Positions 42,485-49,519 of a DNA stretch of 64,000 bases are shown one piece after another. Source of the DNA: Streptosporangiales bacterium. GTDB lineage: Bacteria; Actinomycetota; Actinomycetes; Streptosporangiales; WHST01. The notes under the pieces were generated by a model. It saw only the letters and a program-made list of their open reading frames with translations. It was not told where the DNA came from and ran no database searches. Within the stretch, counting starts at the first letter, position 1, and each line of letters begins with the position of its first letter. The DNA lies in assembly GCA_009379825.1 (NCBI GenBank), contig WHTA01000009.1, forward strand, positions 1 through 64,000, in the 5' to 3' direction. Made by a program: the position numbers and the translations under genes.

Positions 42485-42919
42485 TCAGAGGCAGGCCCCG
42501 TCGCCCACCGGCACCAGGCGGAAGCCTGTGACGAGGTGTGGGTCGATCCTGATCACCTGGTCCATCCGGCCGAGGACCCAGGGATGGAGGATCGCGCCGT
42601 ACCGCTCGATGGCCACCGGGTCGTCCACCAGACTAGCCACACCGGTGACGACGACGCTCCAGCCCAGCCGGCGATGCTCGTCGAGCGCGTCCGCCTCGTA
42701 GGCGACCACCGCGCCCGGTCCGGCACCGACGGCCGGCACGATCGCCGCGCCCTCGTGGCTGCGGATGATGACCGCACCCTCGTCGACCACGTGGTTGACG
42801 ACGCGCACGGCGGGTAGGGCCCGGAGGCTGAACACGATGCGCCCCACAGGGACGGTCCCGAGCAGCTCGAGGGACTCGCCGTACGACAGCTCCTTCAGCT
42901 GCCGCTGGGTCGTGTCCAT
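42485..42919 (-). CDS. PPOX-type flavin-binding protein
   Basis: This protein of about 144 aa contains LLGTVPVGRIVFSLRALPAVRVVNHVVDEGAVIIRSHEGAAIVPAVGAGPGAVVAYEADALDEHRRLGWSVVVTGVASLVDD. This is the pyridoxamine 5'-phosphate oxidase-like split barrel that binds FMN or F420. Such proteins are frequent in DosR-type regulons. ATG 42919 has AGGAG seven bases upstream. A weaker DosR-like palindrome lies about 55 bp upstream. Confidence 0.85.
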   Translation of the reverse strand: MDTTQRQLKELSYGESLELLGTVPVGRIVFSLRALPAVRVVNHVVDEGAVIIRSHEGAAIVPAVGAGPGAVVAYEADALDEHRRLGWSVVVTGVASLVDDPVAIERYGAILHPWVLGRMDQVIRIDPHLVTGFRLVPVGDGACL

Positions 42920-42972
42920 ACGCGCTCCTGTGTCCATGCCGCCATGATCTGCCTCAGGGCCGAGGGCCACCA

Positions 42973-42986
42973 GGGCGAATGGTCCC
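42973..42986. promoter_or_regulatory. DosR-box-like palindrome 2 (weaker)
   Basis: The plus strand reads GGGCGAATGGTCCC; the minus strand reads GGGACCATTCGCCC. The GGGAC and CCC ends fit a DosR box, while the centre deviates at about three positions. It stands upstream of the PPOX gene. Confidence 0.4.
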
Positions 42987-43007
42987 GACCGTACGGTCGA
43001 AGGGTCG

Positions 43008-43874
43008 TCAGCGGATGATCGCGACGGGACAGCCGGCGTGGTGGATCAGCGCTTGGCTGACGGAACCGAGCAGCATGCCCGTGAACCGCCACGGCCCCGC
43101 GACCCGACGACGACGAGCTCCGCGCCGGTCGACGCGCGGACGAGCGTGTGGGCAGCTCTGGCGTGCACGACCCGGCGCTGCAGGTCGACGTCGGGGTACT
43201 TGGCGCTCCACCCGCTGAGCTGCTCGGTGAGCAACCGGGTCTCCTCCTGTCGACAGCGTCGACGTCGTACACCAGCGGCAGCATGTCGCCGGGGCCACGG
43301 ACGTCGGCGCGGTCCAGCGGTTCACGGCCGTCAGGCCCACCCCACGCAGCGATGCCTCCTCGAACGCGAACGCGACCGCCTGCTCGGACTGTGGTGACCA
43401 GTCCACACCGACCACGACACGGTGCGCCGACGGTCCCTGTTCTGTGGTTCTCGGGCGCACTACGACGACGGGGCAGGCGGCGTGTGCGGCGACGCCGACA
43501 CCCACGGAGCCGATCAGCAGGCCGCTGAAGCTGCCGAGACACGGTGCCCGACCACCACGACGCCGGCGTGCCGTGACTCGGCCACCAGGGTCGGTACCGG
43601 GGTGCCGGTGATCACCTCGCCGGACACGGTGACGTCGGGTGCCGTGGCAGCGGCGTCGCCGACGTACCTCTTCGCCTCGTTCGAAAAGGCACCGTCCGGC
43701 GGCCCGTAGTCGGACGGACCGAGCGGCACGTCCACGAGAGGCCAGGCGAAGACATGCACACCCGCAGCGGCAGGCCCGCAGCGCCGCCTCGCGGGCTGCC
43801 CAGGCGACTGCGGGGTGGCTGTCCGCCGAACCGTCCACGCCGACAACGACGGGGCGACGTGCTGACCGGGCCAT
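43008..43874 (-). pseudogene. Tandem-domain universal stress protein, multiply frameshifted
   Basis: The start is sound (GAGGAG, then MARSARRPVVVGVDGSADSHPAVAWAAREAALR). The two USP domains are then scattered over all three frames: VHVFAWPLVDVPLGPSDYG...AGVVVVGHR, then LGSFSGLLIGSVGVGVAAHAACPVVVVRPR...RVVVGVDWSPQSEQAVAFAFEEASLRGVGL, then DMLPLVYDVDAV, then MLTEQLSGWSAKYPDVDLQRRVVHARAAHTLVRAS...LVVVGSRG, then MLLGSVSQALIHHAGCPVAIIR. At least four or five indels are needed, so this copy cannot make a full USP. The ATP-binding motif of each domain can still be recognised. The family normally serves in dormancy and redox stress. Confidence 0.85.
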
Positions 43875-44031
43875 GTTCGCTCCTCGGTGCCGATTTGCGT
43901 GACATCTGCAGTACACCGCGACCGGCCGGGAGCCGACAGAGGTTTCCTGCGCGGTAGCGGAGGACCCTGCCGATCGCGGCCGGCTGCGACGAAGCTCGGA
44001 AGCCTGTGCAAGCAGGGAAGGAGAATGAATC

Positions 44032-44469
44032 ATGAGCGGTGACGAGAGCCCGCGGATCGTGGTCGGTATCGACGGGTCGGAGCCGTCGAAGCGGGCGTTG
44101 CGCTGGGCGGTACGGCAGGCGGAGCTGCTCGGCGGCCGCGTGGATGCCGTAGCCGCATGGGAGTACCAGGACGCCTATGTCTGGCTGCTCGACACCAGCC
44201 GCGTCCGGTACGACGACGAGGCGAACGCGATGCTGACCAAGACGATCGAGGAGGTGCTCGGCAGCGAGCCGGTGGTCGAGGTGCGTCCGCAGGTGCGGCA
44301 CGGTGACCCGGCGACGATGTTGCTCGAGGTGGCCGATGGTGCGGCACTGCTGGTCGTCGGTAACCGCGGGCACGGCGCGTTCGTCGGTGCGTTCTTGGGC
44401 TCGGTGAGCTTCCGGTGCGTCCACCATGCGAACTGCCCGGTGGTCGTCGTGCACGGCAGGGGTGACTGA
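44032..44469 (+). CDS. Universal stress protein, single domain
   Basis: This 145-aa protein starts [35 protein letters not shown] and has the ATP-binding signature [19 protein letters not shown] (G-2x-G-9x-GS) near the end. It is intact, in contrast to the divergent tandem USP. USPs of this type are typical members of the DosR regulon in actinobacteria. It precedes the DUF4389 gene, whose GTG follows its stop directly. Confidence 0.92.
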   Translation: MSGDESPRIVVGIDGSEPSKRALRWAVRQAELLGGRVDAVAAWEYQDAYVWLLDTSRVRYDDEANAMLTKTIEEVLGSEPVVEVRPQVRHGDPATMLLEVADGAALLVVGNRGHGAFVGAFLGSVSFRCVHHANCPVVVVHGRGD

Positions 44470-44470
44470 G

Positions 44471-45184
44471 GTGGCTGCGCGGTACCCCGTCCGCGTGGAA
44501 GCGCGGCTGGACGGTGAGCTGTCGCGGTGGCTGTGGCTGGTGAAGTGGTTGCTGGCGATCCCGCACTAAGTCGTGCTGTTCTTCCTGTGGATCGCGTTCC
44601 TCGCCGTGAGCATCGCCGCGTTCTTCGCGATCTTGGTGACCGAGCGGTACCCGCGGAGCCTGTTCGCCTTCAACGTCGGTGTGCTGCGCTGGTCGTGGCG
44701 AGTGACGCACTACGCGTACGGGGCGCTGGGCACCGACAGGTACCCGCCGTTCTCGCTGGACGAGGAGCCGGACTACCCGGCCAGCCTGTACGTCGACTAC
44801 CCGCAACGGCTGTCGCGCGGGCTCGTCCTGGTGAAGTGGTGGCTGCTCGCCATCCCGCATTATCTGGTCGTCGGGCTGTTCGTCAGCGGCATCACGTTCG
44901 GGGACCGCGCGGCGGACACGGCGGGCGAGGCGTCCTCGTGGAGTGGTCCGGGCCTCATCGGCCTGCTCGTGTTCTTCGCCGCCGTCGCGTTGCTGTTCGT
45001 TGGCTTCTACCCGCGTGGCCTTTACGACCTGGTGACCGGGCTCAACCGCTGGGTGCTGCGGGTGACCGGCTACGCGGCGCTGATGACCGACACGTACCCA
45101 CCGTTCCGCCTCGACATGGGCGGCGCCGACACCGTGGTACCGGGTGCGGCCGCAAGCGCCGAGTCGGTGGGCGAAGGCGGCTAG
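44471..45184 (+). pseudogene. DUF4389 membrane protein with in-frame TAA
   Basis: From GTG 44471 the frame reads [30 protein letters not shown] and then meets TAA (44567-44569). It continues in the same frame VVLFFLWIAFLAVSIAAFFAILVTERYP through to 45184. The protein repeats this motif later as LVLVKWWLLAIPHYLVVGLF, so the TAA sits where a Tyr codon (TAC or TAT) belongs. The lesion is a single nonsense substitution, codon 33. Reinitiation at GTG 44573 could give a 203-aa product lacking part of the first helix. Confidence 0.82.
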
Positions 45185-45191
45185 CCGCCGC

Positions 45192-45851
45192 TCACCGGTC
45201 GATCCGGCGGCCGCCGATGCGGCTGGGGTCGATCATCAGGTACAGGTGCCGGTCCTCTTCGCCGGCCCACGGTTCGAGGATCGCGCGCATGCGGGAGACC
45301 ACCGCCGGGTTCGCGACCCGGCGGGCCTGCCCGCTGAGCAGGACGCTCCACCCCTGGTGCTGCGCCCCGTCGAGGGAGTCGACCTCGAACGCAACCTGGC
45401 GATCGAGCTGGCCGGCGAGAACGCTGCCCTCCGCGGTCCGGATGACGACGGCACCCTCGTACATGGTGAAGTTCACCGGTACCGCCTCCGGGCCGTGCTC
45501 GGACACGAACACCACCCTGCCGATGCCGCCGTCCGCTAGCAGCCGCATGCACTCGCCGGCCTCCAGCCGCCGGAACCGTGGCTCGCCCGGGCTCCTGCCC
45601 GTGACGCCAGGTGGGCGTTCGACGGTGGCGCCGAGCAACGCGTCGACGGTCGTGTCCAGTGCCGCCGTCAGGCGCAGCAGCGTCCCGGCGGTGAGGGTCG
45701 CGTGGTAGCGCTCCACGTAGTCGAGGTACTCCGGCGCCATGCCGGTGCGGACCGCCACCTGCTCGCGCGTCAGCCCGAGCTCGCGGCGACGGAACGCGAC
45801 CCGCCGGCCCAGGTCGCCTGGCGCGTTGTGGCTGTTGGCTGCTGCTCTCAC
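45192..45851 (-). CDS. XRE-type HTH protein fused to a PPOX-like domain
   Basis: This protein of about 219 aa has an N-terminal helix-turn-helix (LGRRVAFRRRELGLTREQVAVRTGMAPEYLDYVERYHATLTAGTLLRLTAALDTTVDALLG) and a C-terminal flavin-binding split barrel (ECMRLLADGGIGRVVFVSEHGPEAVPVNFTMYEGAVVIRTAEGSVLAGQLDRQVAFEVDSLDG). The fusion suggests a flavin- or redox-sensing regulator. GTG 45851 overlaps the preceding cNMP gene stop (GTGA). Confidence 0.87.
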   Translation of the reverse strand: MRAAANSHNAPGDLGRRVAFRRRELGLTREQVAVRTGMAPEYLDYVERYHATLTAGTLLRLTAALDTTVDALLGATVERPPGVTGRSPGEPRFRRLEAGECMRLLADGGIGRVVFVSEHGPEAVPVNFTMYEGAVVIRTAEGSVLAGQLDRQVAFEVDSLDGAQHQGWSVLLSGQARRVANPAVVSRMRAILEPWAGEEDRHLYLMIDPSRIGGRRIDR

Positions 45852-46342
45852 GACACTGCCTCCGTATCGCTTCCCGATTGGGTACGCAGGTAGAGGTCCA
45901 TCAGGCGGACGCGCGTGGCCTGCAACCGGTTGAGCACGACGGCGAGGAACCGCTGCGTCAGGTCGTAGCCGAAGTCGGGGTCGTCCTGGCACATCGCGCG
46001 CACCGCGCGCCCGTCCAGCTCGAACCCGTGCACCGTGCGATGGACGACCGCGCCGAAGCGCCACTGGTACGGCGGGAAGAGCCAGGACCAGCCGAGTACG
46101 TCGCCGATGCCGAGCGACTCGACGGTCAGCCTCGGGGCCCCCGGGACGATCAGCTCGAGCTCGACCAGACCGTTCTCCAGCAACCAGAACCTGTCCGCCG
46201 TGCCGCCGATGTCGAACAGTCGGTGGCCGGCCGGGAACTCGACGTGGGTCGCCGCGGCGGCGAGCCGGTCGAGGTCGGGTTGGGTCAGGCCGCGCAGGAA
46301 CCCGTGCCGGCCGAGCATCGACCCAGTGACGTCGTTCGTCAT
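45848..46342 (-). CDS. Cyclic-nucleotide-binding-domain protein
   Basis: This 164-aa protein is one Crp-like cNMP-binding fold: FLRGLTQPDLDRLAAAATHVEFPAGHRLFDIGGTADRFWLLENGLVELEL, then SLGIGDVLGWSWLFPPYQWRFGAVVHRTVHGFELDG. The phosphate-binding cassette GE..A..R is not conserved, so ligand binding is uncertain. No DNA-binding domain follows. It is transcribed with the XRE-PPOX gene, and a DosR-like box lies 80 bp upstream, shared with the divergent regulator. Confidence 0.85.
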   Translation of the reverse strand: MTNDVTGSMLGRHGFLRGLTQPDLDRLAAAATHVEFPAGHRLFDIGGTADRFWLLENGLVELELIVPGAPRLTVESLGIGDVLGWSWLFPPYQWRFGAVVHRTVHGFELDGRAVRAMCQDDPDFGYDLTQRFLAVVLNRLQATRVRLMDLYLRTQSGSDTEAVS

Positions 46343-46421
46343 CCTCCTCGCTCCCTCCGTATGCCCCGAGCATCGCCTGCCGGCTCCAGCTACGGACAGT
46401 GCCGTTCGGACGCGTCGGACC

Positions 46422-46435
46422 GGGCCAGAAGTCCC
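46422..46435. promoter_or_regulatory. DosR-box-like palindrome 3 (best match)
   Basis: The plus strand reads GGGCCAGAAGTCCC; the minus strand reads GGGACTTCTGGCCC, which differs from GGGACTTTNGNCCC at one position. It lies 35 bp before the DevR-like gene (46471) and 79 bp before the divergent cNMP-binding gene, so it could serve both. Confidence 0.65.
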
Positions 46436-46470
46436 TACTCGCCACGGTGCGTCACGGCTAGCGTGAATTC

Positions 46471-47151
46471 GTGACTGAGACGCTGATCCGGGTGTTCCTG
46501 CTCGACGACCACGAGGTCGTCCGGCAGGGCGTGCGTGCGGTGCTCCAGGAGGAGCCCGACATCGAGGTCGTCGGCGAGGCGGGCACGATCGCGCAGGCCT
46601 TCGCGCGGGTGCCCGCGCTGCGTCCCGACGTGGCCGTCCTGGACGTTCGGCTGCCCGACGGCAGCGGTGTGGAGGCCTGTCGGGACCTCCGCGCGGAGGT
46701 GCCGGGACTGTCGTGCCTGATGCTCACCTCGTTCGCGGACGACGACGCGTTCGTGCAGGCCGTCCTGGCGGGGGCGTCGGGGTACCTGCTGAAGGAGGTA
46801 CGCGGCGTCAGCATCGTCACGGCGGTCCGTACGGTCGCGGCCGGCCAGTCGCTCCTCGACCCGGCGGTGACGGCGAAGCTGCTCGACCGGCTCCGCGCCG
46901 ACGCGGCCAAGAAGGACCCGCTCGCCGGGCTCAGTGGTCAGGAGCGCCAGGTGCTCGAGCTGATCGGCGAGGGGCTCACCAACCGCGAGATCGGCAACAA
47001 GGTGTTCCTCGCGGAGAAGACGGTGAAGAACTACATCTCGAACATCTTCGTCAAGCTCGGTATCCAGCGCCGCACCCAGGCGGCGATCCTCGCCACCCAG
47101 CTACGCATGGAACGTGACGATCGACCGCACAGTGCCGGCCATCTCTCCTGA
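46471..47151 (+). CDS. devR: DosR/DevR-like NarL-family response regulator
   Basis: This 226-aa protein starts at GTG. The receiver domain has the acidic pair in FLLDDHEVVRQG, phospho-Asp58 in VAVLDVRLPDGSG, Thr86 and Lys108 in GYLLKEVRG. The C-terminal LuxR-type HTH reads LSGQERQVLELIGEGLTNREIGNKVFLAEKTVKNYISNIFVKLGIQRRTQAAILATQL. Both halves are very similar to mycobacterial DevR/DosR. It should bind GGGAC-type palindromes, one of which is in its own promoter. No intact cognate kinase is in the window. Confidence 0.93.
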   Translation: MTETLIRVFLLDDHEVVRQGVRAVLQEEPDIEVVGEAGTIAQAFARVPALRPDVAVLDVRLPDGSGVEACRDLRAEVPGLSCLMLTSFADDDAFVQAVLAGASGYLLKEVRGVSIVTAVRTVAAGQSLLDPAVTAKLLDRLRADAAKKDPLAGLSGQERQVLELIGEGLTNREIGNKVFLAEKTVKNYISNIFVKLGIQRRTQAAILATQLRMERDDRPHSAGHLS

Positions 47152-47161
47152 GGAGGCAGGA

Positions 47162-47738
47162 ATGCTACGCGTTCTCGTCGCCGTGGCTTCCAGGCACGGA
47201 GGCACCGACGGTATTGCACGAGCGCTCGCGGCAGCTGTCCAGCGCACGTTCGACACGTCCGGGGTCGAGGCGGAGGTCGACTGCACCTCCCTCGTCGACG
47301 TGCCGTCGGTCGAACGCTACGACGCCGTCGTGCTCGGCAGTGCCGTGTACATGGGCCGCTGGCTCAGCACCGCGCGACGGTTCGTCGACGCCCACGCGGC
47401 CGAGCTGGCCGTACGCCCGACGTGGTTGTTCTCCAGCGGTCCCATCGGGTCGCCGCAGAAACCCACGGACGATGCTGTCGACGTTGCGCACCTCGTCGAC
47501 ATCACCCGCGCGCGGGCACACGAGACGTTCCCCGGCAGGCTGCAGCGCAACGACCTGCGGCTCGCGGGAACGGGTAGTCGTCCGCGCGTTGCACGCAGCC
47601 GAGGGCGACTTCCGCGACTTCGCCGCGATCGACGAGTGGGGGACCACGATCGCTCGCACGCTGGTCGCCGAACAGACACAGCCAAGGTCCTCCGCAGCTG
47701 GGACCTTCGGCAGTACCCGCAACTCCGTCATCGAGTGA
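47162..47738 (+). pseudogene. Flavodoxin-domain protein, frameshifted
   Basis: From ATG 47162 (RBS GAGGAGG) the frame reads MLRVLVAVASRHGGTDGIARALAAAVQ...YDAVVLGSAVYMGRWLSTARRFVDAH...WLFSSGPIG..., the flavodoxin/HemG-like FMN-binding pattern. At 47566-47568 a GGG appears to have one G too many. Removing it continues LAERVVVRALHAAEGDFRDFAAIDEWGTTIARTL to 47738. As given, the frame instead runs on through nonsense to 47782, into the next gene. The active FMN-binding half is intact. Confidence 0.82.
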
Positions 47739-47778
47739 CGATCGATTCGGGACTCACTCACTCGATGGAGGAAGGAAA

Positions 47779-48381
47779 ATGAGCATGGAATTCAAGCCCA
47801 CGCGGATGGAACCGCAGCCGCCGGTGCAGGAACCGGCCCCTGCGTCGATCGAGCGAGAGGCGAAGCCGACTGGCGGATGGGCGCTCGCGGTGCTGCGTAT
47901 CGCTACCGGGTTCATCTTCCTCTGGGCGTTCATCGACAAGACCTTCGGGCTCGGGTACGCGACGCCGAGGGAGGGTGCCTGGATCCAGGGTGGCGAGCCC
48001 ACCAAGGGCTTCCTCTCGGGCCTGGAAGCCGGCCCGTTCCGCGAGATCTTCCAGAACATGGCAGGCGCCGGCTTGGCCGACTGGCTCTTCATGGTCGGGC
48101 TCCTCGGCGTCGGTGTCGCCGTCATCCTCGGCATCGGGCTGCGGATCTCCGCAGTCGCCGGGTCACTGATGATGTTGCTGATGTGGGTTGCGGAGTGGCC
48201 GCTCGCCCGTTTCGGTGCGGCCGGCGACCCGACCATGTCGACCAACCCGATCGTCGACTACCACATCATCTACGCCCTCGTCCTGATCGCCTGCGCCGTC
48301 GCATACGCCGGCCGCACGTTCGGGCTCGGGCGCCGCTGGGAGAAGCTCGGCTTCGTCGAGCGCAACCGGTGGCTGGTGTGA
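47779..48381 (+). CDS. DoxX/TQO-like membrane protein
   Basis: This 200-aa protein has an N-terminal polar stretch and four hydrophobic segments: GWALAVLRIATGFIFLWAFIDKTFGLG, LADWLFMVGLLGVGVAVILGIGLR, AVAGSLMMLLMWVAEWPL and YHIIYALVLIACAVAYAGRT. FIFLWAFIDKTFGLGYATP and NPIVDYHIIYALVLI are typical of the long DoxX family seen in DosR-type regulons. It may function in thiol or quinone redox balance. RBS GGAGGAAGG precedes ATG 47779. A DosR half-site, TTCGGGACT, is at 47746-47754. Confidence 0.85.
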   Translation: MSMEFKPTRMEPQPPVQEPAPASIEREAKPTGGWALAVLRIATGFIFLWAFIDKTFGLGYATPREGAWIQGGEPTKGFLSGLEAGPFREIFQNMAGAGLADWLFMVGLLGVGVAVILGIGLRISAVAGSLMMLLMWVAEWPLARFGAAGDPTMSTNPIVDYHIIYALVLIACAVAYAGRTFGLGRRWEKLGFVERNRWLV

Positions 48382-48421
48382 CGCGCCCGTAGCAATCGGG
48401 GGCGTGCGCGTCACAGTCCGA

Positions 48422-48455
48422 GCGGGGAGGAGTCGGGGCCACGACTCCTCCCCGC
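48422..48455 (+). terminator. Strong hairpin, probable intrinsic terminator
   Basis: GCGGGGAGGAGTCG (48422-48435) and its exact complement (48442-48455) form a perfect 14-bp stem with a 6-base loop. It lies 41 bp after the DoxX-like stop. There is no T-tract, as is usual in high-GC actinobacteria. Confidence 0.75.
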
Positions 48456-48479
48456 GCCTGTACCTCCAGGAGGCGAGCG

Positions 48480-49037
48480 ATGGTCGACGACAACCCTATG
48501 AGCCGGCCCTGCGACAGGTTGCGGGCGACTGCGCGCGTCTGGCTGGTCGTGATCCTCCTCGCCGGATGCGTGGGTGCTGTGTTCGCGGGGTGGGCGGCAT
48601 ACGACCAGCAACGTGCCATCGACCGGCTGGATGCCAAGTACGGCTACCGCGTCGATGCGCGGATCGTCGCCCGTATCTCTTCTTCCGGTGCACAGGACAA
48701 CGCGGTCGTCCCTCATACCTACCGGCTCGCGTGGCGCGACGCAGCGGGGCGCCGCCACGTGGGGACCTTCGCCTCGATGACGACGAGCACCCGGAACGGC
48801 AGCATGCCCCTCTGGATCGACCACCGCGGCGAGGCGTCGATGACTCGACACACCGGCCGACAGGCAACGGCCGTCGGCGTTCTCACGGGAGTCTCGCTGG
48901 CCGCGGGTGCCGCCGCGGTAGGCACTGTCGCGTACCTGGCGTTCGTGTTCGTACTCGACCGCAGGCGAGCCGCCGCGTGGGCGGCGGAGTGGGCCGTGGT
49001 CGAGCCGCGCTGGCGGCGCGAGGTCCTCGACCTCTGA
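48480..49037 (+). CDS. Rv1733c-like two-helix membrane protein
   Basis: This 185-aa protein starts near NPMSRPCDRLRATARVWLVVILLAGCVGAVFAGWAAYDQQ, has a periplasmic middle (YRVDARIVARISS...YRLAWRDAAGRRHVGTF...MPLWIDHRGEAS) and a second helix (GVLTGVSLAAGAAAVGTVAYLAFVFVLDRRR). This layout matches Rv1733c-type proteins, known members of the mycobacterial DosR regulon and of unknown function. The match is from memory of the family layout, so moderate. Confidence 0.75.
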   Translation: MVDDNPMSRPCDRLRATARVWLVVILLAGCVGAVFAGWAAYDQQRAIDRLDAKYGYRVDARIVARISSSGAQDNAVVPHTYRLAWRDAAGRRHVGTFASMTTSTRNGSMPLWIDHRGEASMTRHTGRQATAVGVLTGVSLAAGAAAVGTVAYLAFVFVLDRRRAAAWAAEWAVVEPRWRREVLDL

Positions 49038-49099
49038 GGCGTGACAGCGCGGTGCCGTTGGGCAAGGATGGAATGGTCTCCGGAGAGAGGAGGGCCACG

Positions 49100-49519
49100 A
49101 TGTCGATGGACGACAGCGCGGTCGCGCAGGGCAGCGGGCGTCGGTCTGCGGCGAACATCGTGATCTGGGTGCTCCAGGTGCTGCTGGCCGCCTACCTGTT
49201 GATCTTCTCCGCCCTTCCGATGGCCACCGGTCAGGAGTACATCGTGGAGACGTTCGACCGGGTCGGCTACGGTCAGTGGTTCCGCTACTTCACCGCTGTC
49301 GTCGAGTCTGCGGGTGCCATCGGCCTGCTGGTACCGCGGCTCGCCGGACTGGCCGCGCTCGGTCTGGTCGGCGTCATGATCGGTGCGGTCACCACGGAGC
49401 TGGCCGTCCGGAGCCCGTCGGGAGCGGTGTTGCCCGCAGTGCTCGGAGTGCTGTTCTGTGTGGTCGCCTGGTACCGGCGGGGCGACGTGAAGGCGTTCGT
49501 CACGATCTTCAGACGCTGA
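49100..49519 (+). CDS. DoxX family membrane protein
   Basis: This 139-aa protein has four hydrophobic helices: NIVIWVLQVLLAAYLLIFSALPMA, YFTAVVESAGAIGLLVPRLAGLAALGLVGVMIGAVTTELAV and AVLPAVLGVLFCVVAWYRRG. FDRVGYGQWFRYFTAVVESAGAIGLL is a DoxX signature. ATG 49100 follows GAGAGGAGGG. Its last 235 bp overlap, on the opposite strand, the extended end of the flippase-like ORF. Confidence 0.85.
   Translation: MSMDDSAVAQGSGRRSAANIVIWVLQVLLAAYLLIFSALPMATGQEYIVETFDRVGYGQWFRYFTAVVESAGAIGLLVPRLAGLAALGLVGVMIGAVTTELAVRSPSGAVLPAVLGVLFCVVAWYRRGDVKAFVTIFRR

Noticed and set aside
43966-44031. Possible DosR box before the single USP gene (GGACCC-containing)
   Set aside because: The region has no convincing GGGAC...GTCCC symmetry, so I did not call it.
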